14,938 nucleotides of DNA, taken from NCBI GenBank assembly GCA_002471375.1, contig DKPV01000059.1:1-14938 (forward strand), in the 5' to 3' direction. The notes under the pieces are model-generated. The model searched no databases and was not told the DNA's origin. It saw nothing but the letters and a program-made list of their open reading frames with translations. Within the stretch, counting starts at the first letter, position 1. Each line of letters opens with the position of its first letter. This stretch comes from Flavobacteriales bacterium UBA7325 (GTDB lineage: Bacteria; Bacteroidota; Bacteroidia; Flavobacteriales_D; Crocinitomicaceae). Positions 7,254 to 13,756 of the stretch are shown here, piece by piece. Made by a program: the position numbers and the translations under genes.

Positions 7254-8408
7254 TTAGAAAAAAGTTTTTCCATCGCGAACCATTCGCCGCAACAATGGAC
7301 TTGGACGGTATCTATCCTCTCCATATTCTTCGAACATTGATTGGAGTTTGTTCAGGACAAATTCTAATCCTAACTCATCAGCCCAAGTCAATAATCCTTT
7401 AGGGTAATTCACACCCTTGGTCATTGCCAAATCTATTGATTCTTTTGATCCGATATTCAAGAACAATGCGTCTACCGCTTCATTTATCAGCATGACCAAA
7501 ATTCTTTCAACAATCTCTTGTCCAAGTTGAACATCTTCCACAGGTGATGGATTCACGGCATCTTCAGCGTAACAAAAATAACCTCTCCCCGATTTACGCC
7601 CTAAATAACCCGCCTCGGAGTGACGCTTCTGCGTAAGTGATGGCTTGTACCTTGGGTCGTAATAGAAGGCCGCAAAAACAGTTTCAGTTACAACATAATT
7701 TACATCGTTCCCGATATAATCCATCAAAGTAAAAGGCCCCATTCTGAAACCTCCTATCGAGGTCATTGCCCAATCAATTGTTGCAAAATCCGCGATTCCT
7801 TCTTCATATATTCTAAGTGCTTCGCCATAGAACGGTCGAGCTACTCTGTTCACAATGAAACCAGGTGTATCCTTACAAGTCACAGTTACCTTACCCCATC
7901 CATCAATCAGCGCTTTCGTAGAAGTTACCGTTGCATTTGAAGTTTGAACAGCAGGTATTATCTCTACCAATGGCATTAATGGTGCCGGATTAAAAAAGTG
8001 AACTCCTATGGCCAATGAAGGGTCTCGTAAAGATGCCGCAATTGAGGCGATGGATAATGAAGAAGTATTAGAAGCCAGCACACATCCTTTAGGAACTATC
8101 TGCTCAAGCTGAGCGAAAACTTTTCCTTTAATTCCGAGATCTTCAATAATCGCTTCAATTACGATTCCACATTCTCTAAAATCATGAACATCTTGACTGT
8201 ATGTAATTCTAGATTGAATCCGAGCAGCGTCTTCTTCTGTGACACTACCCTTTTCAACCAGACGTGCCATTATTTTGGCCAATTTCGCCTTCGACTTGTT
8301 CAAAATCTGTTCGTTCAAATCAACTAAAACAACCTGATGACCATTTTGAGCGGCAACCTGCACAATCCCAGATCCCATAGTTCCTCCACCTAATACTCCT
8401 ACTATCAT
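7254..8408 (-). CDS. paaH: 3-hydroxyacyl-CoA dehydrogenase, PaaH type
   Basis: This NAD-dependent enzyme oxidises a 3-hydroxyacyl-CoA to 3-oxoacyl-CoA. In phenylacetate degradation the substrate is 3-hydroxyadipyl-CoA. The 384-aa protein starts directly at the Rossmann strand (GVLGGGTMGSGI, NAD site). Catalytic residues sit at the same mutual spacing as in human HAD: Ser116 (NTSS), His137 (HFFNPAP), Glu149 and Asn187 (PGFIVNR). The block GFIVNRVARPFY...E and the C-terminal GVNYPKGLLTWADELG ... YGEDRYRPSPLLR match PaaH closely. E. coli PaaH is about 100 residues longer, with an extra segment between the two C-terminal domains; this protein lacks that segment, as flavobacterial versions usually do. 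It is 75 nt downstream of the PaaG-type gene on the same strand and probably co-transcribed. A general beta-oxidation or hydroxybutyryl-CoA role cannot be excluded. Confidence 0.88.
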   Translation of the reverse strand: MIVGVLGGGTMGSGIVQVAAQNGHQVVLVDLNEQILNKSKAKLAKIMARLVEKGSVTEEDAARIQSRITYSQDVHDFRECGIVIEAIIEDLGIKGKVFAQLEQIVPKGCVLASNTSSLSIASIAASLRDPSLAIGVHFFNPAPLMPLVEIIPAVQTSNATVTSTKALIDGWGKVTVTCKDTPGFIVNRVARPFYGEALRIYEEGIADFATIDWAMTSIGGFRMGPFTLMDYIGNDVNYVVTETVFAAFYYDPRYKPSLTQKRHSEAGYLGRKSGRGYFCYAEDAVNPSPVEDVQLGQEIVERILVMLINEAVDALFLNIGSKESIDLAMTKGVNYPKGLLTWADELGLEFVLNKLQSMFEEYGEDRYRPSPLLRRMVRDGKTFF

Positions 8409-8483
8409 TCTCTACTAATTTTTCTTCTACTCTATTGCCTATCACTTTAAAGCAATTCAATCATCGCTTCTTGCAAGCTTCGC

Positions 8484-9257
8484 TTACTCTCCTCTAAACT
8501 CAGGTCTTCTTTTTTCTAAAAATGCATTGCATCCCTCTTGAAAATCATATGTTCCACCAGCCTTTGTCTGGAGAACACCTTCAAGATCCAATTGAGCAGC
8601 CAAATCATTCGTCCATGATGCGTTAATCGCCTTCTTTGTCAATCCAAATCCTCGAGTTGGCATTTTTGCAAACTTCTCTGCAAACTTGGTTACCTCTTGA
8701 CTAAAATCATCATCAGACACATACTTATAAATCATATTCATTGCCTCTGCATCTTGAGCACTAACCTTCTCTCCTGTCATCATCAACGCCAGTGCTTTTT
8801 GCATTCCTACGATTCTTGGTAGAAAAAACGTGCCGCCAGAATCAGGAATTAATCCGATTTTCGAAAATGCTTGAATGAAGCTTGCGCTTTCAGTTGCAAT
8901 AACAACATCACAAGCAAGCGCTATATTTGCACCCGCGCCAGCTGCTACTCCATTTACGGCGGCAATAATAGGCTTCTCTATTTCACGAATGCGAAGGATA
9001 ATCGGATTGTAGTGATCAGTCACAATTGACTTAAGTTCTGGTCCATCTGGATCCATTGCCTCAGCCAAATCCTGCCCAGCACAAAATGCTTTACCTTCTC
9101 CTGTAATAACGATTGCTCGAACCTCATCGTTCTTTTCACAATCATCAAGTGCTTTCTGCAGGTCAAATGCTAGCTTTTGATTAAATGAATTAAATACGTC
9201 TGGGCGATTCAATTTTAGTTTGCAGACTCCATTAGTGATTGTTGAGATGAGTTCCAT
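8484..9257 (-). CDS. paaG: Enoyl-CoA hydratase/isomerase family, PaaG-type isomerase
   Basis: This is a 257-aa crotonase-fold enzyme. The oxyanion-hole loops are visible as AFCAGQDL (58-64) and VNGVAAGAGANIALACD (101-117). Aligned with rat crotonase, the two catalytic glutamates of hydratases are replaced by Asn111 and Phe131. Asp139 sits in GLIPDSGGTFFLPRIVG, at the crotonase Gly172 position. That pattern, and the GQDL and DSGGT signatures, are those of PaaG, which isomerises ring-1,2-epoxyphenylacetyl-CoA to the oxepin and also shifts a later double bond. A simple hydratase is therefore unlikely. The gene is followed by the PaaH-type gene. The paaABCDE epoxidase, paaZ, paaJ and paaK genes are absent from this window, so the full pathway is not demonstrated. 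The A-rich stretch just before the ATG is usual for this phylum. Confidence 0.85.
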   Translation of the reverse strand: MELISTITNGVCKLKLNRPDVFNSFNQKLAFDLQKALDDCEKNDEVRAIVITGEGKAFCAGQDLAEAMDPDGPELKSIVTDHYNPIILRIREIEKPIIAAVNGVAAGAGANIALACDVVIATESASFIQAFSKIGLIPDSGGTFFLPRIVGMQKALALMMTGEKVSAQDAEAMNMIYKYVSDDDFSQEVTKFAEKFAKMPTRGFGLTKKAINASWTNDLAAQLDLEGVLQTKAGGTYDFQEGCNAFLEKRRPEFRGE

Positions 9258-9338
9258 TTTTGGTTTTTTTGCTAAGATAATGAGATTGCTTAATCTGGAA
9301 ATGGGAATAGTAAATTAAGTACTATTTCTATAAGGTAT

Positions 9339-10331
9339 TTAGCCCTCCAGAATTGACTTTGCCCTTCTTTGAATTTCGGCTTTCAGTGTTTTAGGTTGAA
9401 TGATTTTTACTTCGCCTCCGTAGCTTAATAATGCGCGAATTAATTCTTCCGAGACATTCACAGTTAGTGAAAATGTCACACCGTCCTTTAATTCCTTGGT
9501 CTTTTCCTGTGAAGAATGAAAGGGTTGAGAATCAATATACTTTGCGGCCACCGGAGATGCCTTGAAAACGACCTGTTCCGGGTCTTCATTTCCACTTGTA
9601 ATTCCTATCGCATATTTAAAATAATTCTCCGGCTTGAAGTCTGGCGGGCAATCTGCTTTATCAGAAGTCACAATTAAAACACTTAGGCGATCGAGACTAT
9701 ATGTGATGAAATCATTTTTATCGTGATCATGCGAGATCAGATACCATCGATTGCGATATTCTTTCAATAATAATGGTATAACTCTTCTTGGCTTGGATTT
9801 CCCAGAAACAAAGCTAGAATAGTCGAACTCCACCCAAAGAGATTGCTTTATAGCCTCAAGTAAGGGTGACAAATACTCATTTCCGCTATTTGCAATGGCT
9901 TGTTCAAACTGAATAAATTGTTCTCCGCCATCTTGAGATACTTCTACATGGCCAACAATCTTATCGATAGCGTTCCCAAACTGCTTGAACAAATCTACAT
10001 CTCTAAACTGCATAAGTGTTTTTGCGGCGAAACTGATGGAGGATAAATCGTCATCAGTTAGAGGGATATCATTTATAGAAAAATCAGGATCCGAGTAATA
10101 ATATCCTTTTTCACGCTTACTATATTTGATAGGCGCATCATGTTCCATTTTCATGGAGAACATATCTTTTTCTATGGTAGAATCACAGATATGCGCGCCG
10201 TCTATACTGCCGAACAAAGCTTCTTCACAAGCCTCACGCAATTCCATTTTACTTGGAAAAGGTTTATACTTGTTACGAATCGCTTTATCGATAATTCGAT
10301 ATCGAATGAGCGCATTTTTAATGTGGGGCAT
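9339..10331 (-). CDS. WYL-domain transcriptional regulator
   Basis: This is a 330-aa cytosolic DNA-binding regulator. The N-terminus (about 5-80) is a winged helix-turn-helix-like region (NALIRYRIIDKAIRN ... STIEKDMFSMK ... IKYSKREKGYYY). The WYL domain covers about 150-225 and includes SLWVEFDYSS, PRRVIPLLLKEYRNRWYLISHD (signature Trp196-Tyr197-Leu198) and the ITYSLDRLS strand. The C-terminus (about 245-330) looks like a WCX extension ending in LIRALLSYGGEVKIIQPKTL. WYL domains are thought to bind nucleotides, nucleic acid or other small ligands and control promoter activity; some govern defence or DNA-damage genes. The gene begins 5 nt after the stop of the 477-aa unknown gene, so they form a tight two-gene unit. 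Control of that unit is the simplest inference; its operator was not identified. Confidence 0.9.
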   Translation of the reverse strand: MPHIKNALIRYRIIDKAIRNKYKPFPSKMELREACEEALFGSIDGAHICDSTIEKDMFSMKMEHDAPIKYSKREKGYYYSDPDFSINDIPLTDDDLSSISFAAKTLMQFRDVDLFKQFGNAIDKIVGHVEVSQDGGEQFIQFEQAIANSGNEYLSPLLEAIKQSLWVEFDYSSFVSGKSKPRRVIPLLLKEYRNRWYLISHDHDKNDFITYSLDRLSVLIVTSDKADCPPDFKPENYFKYAIGITSGNEDPEQVVFKASPVAAKYIDSQPFHSSQEKTKELKDGVTFSLTVNVSEELIRALLSYGGEVKIIQPKTLKAEIQRRAKSILEG

Positions 10332-10336
10332 AACGA

Positions 10337-11770
10337 CTACTTAGAGACGAGTGCTTCTTTAGATTCCTTCTTCTTGTACCCAAAAAGTTCGTAGTGCTTG
10401 ATAGCCTTAACAACCTCATAAGGTACATCGTCCTCCCATGAAGAAGCACCTGCACGAATTTTTGCCAATACATCATCCGATAGGATGTGCAATAAAGAAG
10501 GATCATAACTTTCGAAGGCATCTAACTTATTGTTATCCTTCATGTACTGTAAAAGACCTTTCAAGTTTGGCGCTATGGCAACATTATTCAGATCGTACAG
10601 TTCTCCTGATTCCACGTTATTTGCTGGATACACAAATATTTTGACCTTCCTTCCGAATCCACGACCGAAAGCTTCGAGCAATCCTCCAGGAAGATTATCA
10701 TAGAACTTTTCATCAAAAATTGTCTGAAGATTATAAACACCAACGATAGCTCCCATTTGATACCCTCTAGATATAGAAGATAGGTAGTCGACCATCTTAT
10801 AGTGCTTCAAATAGTTGGATATCATTACCGTGTAGCCAAGAGTTCCAAGTAGTTCCGCTCGGTCAACAAAATCCTTATCCAGAATTTTTCCATCAGCCGT
10901 GAGATCCTTAAGGGTTAACTCAACAACTACTCGAACTTTATCAGGGTCCACTCCTTCTTCTTTCAAGAACTGCTCCTTTCCTCGTTCAATCATATCGATA
11001 TGAACTTTCGTCACTGGTCGGAACCGACCGCGTGCAAGAAATATGTTTTTCTTATAGAGTTCTGCCGCCGGTTGTTTCACTTTTCCAGTCAAATCAAACA
11101 TGGTCGCATCTGTAATTCCTCTTTTCACCAAATTCAAGGCAAGTATTCGATTATCCAAGCCTTCAAAATCAGGTCCGGATACTCTGAGCATATCAATTTC
11201 CATTCTATCTCTAGGAAGTCTATGAACTAGGCTTTCTAGAAATTCATCTAAATCGTCATTATGAAAATACGCTGCATGGACTAAGTTCACCCCTAAGATA
11301 CCAAGTGCTTCTTGTTGTGACTTATGACTGTTGTCATGCATTTTAATATGCAAGATGACGTCATTAGGCTTCTGCCCTTGCTTTAATTGAAAGCGCATAC
11401 CAACCCAACCTTGTCCTTGATTCGTTTTATGATAATTTAAAGACTCAACGGTATTACAGAAAGCGAAAAATCGACATTCTTCATATTTCTGAGGCAAGCG
11501 TTCCATCAAAGTGTTATACTCCGCCTCAAGCATAGTAGCTAAACGATCTTCACATACATATCTTGTTCCAGAACCATAAAATGAATCTGACACTTTCATG
11601 TCATATGCAGAATGCGAATAGGCAATCGTACCCGAACTACCACCAGCTTTAAAGAAATTCGCTGCTACCTCTTGACCCGCTCCTATTTCAGCAAAACACC
11701 CATAAATATCTGGTGTCAAGTTGACTTTCAATGCCTTCTCCTCCGTTGTTAATCTTCTTTCGTCAATCAT
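10337..11770 (-). CDS. Conserved protein of unknown function (477 aa)
   Basis: I recall this family from many Bacteroidota and some other phyla, where database names such as nicotinate-nucleotide adenylyltransferase or TonB-dependent receptor are unsupported. The hallmark is near the N-terminus, IYGCFAEIGAGQEVAANFF followed by GGSSGTIAYSHSAYD (residues about 22-58). Later blocks include QGWVGMRFQL, DVILHIKMHDN, LGILGVNLVHAAY, MEIDMLRVSGPDF, FRPVTKVHIDMI, VELTLKDLTADGKILDKDFVDRAELL and VMISNYLKHYKMVDYLS. The C-terminal part (about 400-465) is helical. No signal peptide, transmembrane helix, zinc-binding cysteine set or P-loop is visible, so it is probably cytosolic. The alternating strands and the conserved His/Asp (HIKMHDN, SGPDF) suggest an enzyme rather than a scaffold. 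The next gene, 5 nt away, is a WYL regulator; the upstream gene, 36 nt away, is the di-haem peroxidase. Confidence 0.85.
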   Translation of the reverse strand: MIDERRLTTEEKALKVNLTPDIYGCFAEIGAGQEVAANFFKAGGSSGTIAYSHSAYDMKVSDSFYGSGTRYVCEDRLATMLEAEYNTLMERLPQKYEECRFFAFCNTVESLNYHKTNQGQGWVGMRFQLKQGQKPNDVILHIKMHDNSHKSQQEALGILGVNLVHAAYFHNDDLDEFLESLVHRLPRDRMEIDMLRVSGPDFEGLDNRILALNLVKRGITDATMFDLTGKVKQPAAELYKKNIFLARGRFRPVTKVHIDMIERGKEQFLKEEGVDPDKVRVVVELTLKDLTADGKILDKDFVDRAELLGTLGYTVMISNYLKHYKMVDYLSSISRGYQMGAIVGVYNLQTIFDEKFYDNLPGGLLEAFGRGFGRKVKIFVYPANNVESGELYDLNNVAIAPNLKGLLQYMKDNNKLDAFESYDPSLLHILSDDVLAKIRAGASSWEDDVPYEVVKAIKHYELFGYKKKESKEALVSK

Positions 11771-11806
11771 AATCTAGTTTAGCGCTCACAATAAAACTAT
11801 AATATT

Positions 11807-12880
11807 CTATTTTGGTTCCTGAAAGTCAGGATTATTCACAAAATTTTCATCACTCAAGGTCATTAAAAATTGCTTGAGTAAATCTTTCTCTAGTGCATCA
11901 AGCTGAACGCCGCCTTGTCCCGCGAATTCAATTAAGGGATCAATCGTTGGGCTCATCTGTATAAAATTTGAGTAATGATTAATCACATCATCTAAGGTAG
12001 CCAATCGCCCGTCGTGCATGTATGGTGCCGAGTAAGCAATATTCCTAAGAGTAGGCACCTTAAACTTTCCATTATCATTAGGATTCCCGGTAACTCCCCC
12101 TCTTCCTAAATCGGAGAATGTTGCGTCAAGTCCATTATTGGAAAACTTGTGCACCTGCATTAATGGTCCATTGTGGCAGTGAAAACAATCAGCTCCATTA
12201 AGACTTTTAAACAAATCATACCCCGCCCACTCCGATGGTGTTACTGTTGTATAAATTCCTTGCTCAGTCGAGTTCAATGACAATCCATTTTCGAACTTGT
12301 ACATAACATCGTACTTTGATGATCCTGATATCATGGTTCTTAAAAACTGAGCTATTGCTTTGGCAACTCTCGTCGAATCAATTCCTCCATCGCCGAACGC
12401 TTTAAAGAACATATTTCTGTACTCAATCGAAGCTGAGAGTTCTGATACGGCATTCGTCCAGGTTTCATGCATTTCAATTGGATCCTCAACTGGTATTAGA
12501 ATTTGCTCTTCTAAAGTCTTAGCTCGACCATCCCAGAAGAAAGCTTGATTCCAACCTAAGTTGATCAAAGCCATTGAATTTCTTCCCCCTTGAATTCCAT
12601 CGATCCCAGTTGAGAACTGATTCGGATCTGAATAAGCCGATGATGGTGCATGACACTCAGCACAAGAAATTGAATTATCCCCACTTAACAGGGTCTCATA
12701 AAAAAGCTTTCGTCCTAATTCAACTCCCTCAACAGTCATTGGATTATCCTCAGGAATAATCATTTGAGGAAAATGAGATGGAATTTCCAATTCATAGGGT
12801 GTTGCCTCATATGTCACTTTATCCTTCTTACACGATAGCATAACGACAATTAGCAGAAAAGATACGAAGAGATATTTCAT
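11807..12880 (-). CDS. Di-haem cytochrome c peroxidase family lipoprotein (MbnH/MauG-like)
   Basis: This is a 357-aa exported protein with lipoprotein signal MKYLFVSFLLIVVMLSCKK (lipid on Cys17). Two c-type haem sites are visible, CAECH (73-77) and CFHCH (232-236), each at the head of a cytochrome c domain. Between them, FFWDGRAKTLEEQ (114-126) and EDPIEM carry the conserved inter-haem tryptophan (about Trp116) and family signature. PTLRNIAYSAPYMHDGR (276-292) is the segment near the second haem. Family members either reduce hydrogen peroxide or, in MauG and MbnH, use it to oxidise aromatic side chains of a partner protein. The gene directly upstream, 11 nt away, encodes an MbnP homologue, so partner modification is the better inference here. 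A plain bacterial peroxidase remains possible. It needs the c-type cytochrome maturation machinery, not seen here. Confidence 0.9.
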   Translation of the reverse strand: MKYLFVSFLLIVVMLSCKKDKVTYEATPYELEIPSHFPQMIIPEDNPMTVEGVELGRKLFYETLLSGDNSISCAECHAPSSAYSDPNQFSTGIDGIQGGRNSMALINLGWNQAFFWDGRAKTLEEQILIPVEDPIEMHETWTNAVSELSASIEYRNMFFKAFGDGGIDSTRVAKAIAQFLRTMISGSSKYDVMYKFENGLSLNSTEQGIYTTVTPSEWAGYDLFKSLNGADCFHCHNGPLMQVHKFSNNGLDATFSDLGRGGVTGNPNDNGKFKVPTLRNIAYSAPYMHDGRLATLDDVINHYSNFIQMSPTIDPLIEFAGQGGVQLDALEKDLLKQFLMTLSDENFVNNPDFQEPK

Positions 12881-12891
12881 TTTTATTGGAT

Positions 12892-13638
12892 CTAAAACTC
12901 TTTAATAGCTGCTTTGAAGTTCTCAATAACTTTTAAAGAAAGCACCTCCTGACCAGGAGCGGTGTGAGAAGTATACTCTGTTCTTAAATCGATGTTCTGG
13001 CCATTATTCTGCAGGAAGGTTGACATGTCCAATTGCAATCCGTATTCATAAACATCATCAGCTCCTTCTAACCAAGTAGGTGAAAACGTTAAAGTTTGAA
13101 GATTTATGTCTTTACCAATATGTAAAATGACGTTATGATCAAATAGAGGTATACCATCAGGAATAGTATCAACTTTCGCCTCAACCTTCATAAATATGTA
13201 TCCTGGATTCCAATCCCAGTGCATTCCACCCGAATTATTAATATTCAAGACGCTTTCTACAGGAAAGGCAGATGGATCATCATGATTGACTGCCCCGACA
13301 CCTAAGTTAGCAGTTAAGGTAACAACATTAGTAGGATCTCCTTCGGCTTGGAAGAGAAGGGTCCCGCTCTCTCGATAATCAAAGAGCGCAGCATCTAGGA
13401 TTTGTTCCTCACCGCGAATGTCCTCAGCAAAAAATTTCAAATCTGTAAACTGAACATCATAACCTTCTACCGTCGAGTAAACAGTGTCCAAATATAGAGT
13501 CGAGCCGTTATAAGTTGGCTGAACAGTCACCTTCAGGTCACCATACATGGTATTTGGAGGTTCTACAACATCATCTTTACAAGACGACATTACAACTAAC
13601 GACACTCCTAATGCAAATACTATTTTCAATTGCTTCAT
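12892..13638 (-). CDS. MbnP-family lipoprotein, probable copper-binding partner of the di-haem enzyme
   Basis: The longest reading would begin at a TTG (13647), but ATG 13638 is preferred. It yields a compact lipoprotein signal, MKQLKIVFALGVSLVVMSSCKDD, with the lipidated residue at Cys20, and a 248-aa product. The MbnP signature is clear: GGMHWDWNPGYIFMKVEA (about 137-154), with two closely spaced tryptophans (141, 143) and His140. After it come DHNVILHIG (167-175) with two histidines, a common feature of the fold, and the beta-rich N-terminal part beginning DLKVTVQPTYNG. In methanotrophs MbnP binds copper after MbnH oxidises a tryptophan to kynurenine. Here the neighbour encodes an MbnH-like enzyme, so the same pairing is inferred. 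No methanobactin genes or TonB receptor are in the window, so a link to methanobactin is unlikely. It is probably the first gene of the run. Confidence 0.83.
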   Translation of the reverse strand: MKQLKIVFALGVSLVVMSSCKDDVVEPPNTMYGDLKVTVQPTYNGSTLYLDTVYSTVEGYDVQFTDLKFFAEDIRGEEQILDAALFDYRESGTLLFQAEGDPTNVVTLTANLGVGAVNHDDPSAFPVESVLNINNSGGMHWDWNPGYIFMKVEAKVDTIPDGIPLFDHNVILHIGKDINLQTLTFSPTWLEGADDVYEYGLQLDMSTFLQNNGQNIDLRTEYTSHTAPGQEVLSLKVIENFKAAIKEF

Positions 13639-13756
13639 TACTAACAAATTTAACGAAAAATAAAGACTTTTAAAAACTGAATTTATCCTATCAAAGTCGC
13701 CTCCATTTGAGTATGGTTTCAGGGAAAACGTTAATTTAGTTCCCTACCTCAGTCAT
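13639..13756. promoter_or_regulatory. Divergent intergenic region between the MbnP gene and the helicase gene
   Basis: Rightwards, TTG (13707-13709) is followed after 22 nt by TAATTTAG (13732-13739), one mismatch from TAnnTTTG, ending 17 nt before the helicase ATG at 13757. Leftwards, TAAATTTG (13645-13652 on the minus strand) is a perfect -7 box, but no TTG lies at the right distance upstream and it ends only 6 nt from the preferred MbnP ATG, so a transcript from it would be nearly leaderless. Both assignments are tentative. Nothing else is recognisable in the gap. Confidence 0.4.

Noticed and set aside
8447..8515. A 22-codon shifted frame on the minus strand over the PaaG stop, rich in Glu, Lys and Leu, ending TAA at 8447
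   Set aside because: It looks protein-like but has no start codon and overlaps the true end of paaG, which ends normally. I found no sign of a frameshift, so it is probably chance.
10126..10521. Several open frames antisense or out of frame to the WYL and 477-aa genes
   Set aside because: They are shadows of two well-supported genes with clear motifs; none has a domain or a sensible start context.
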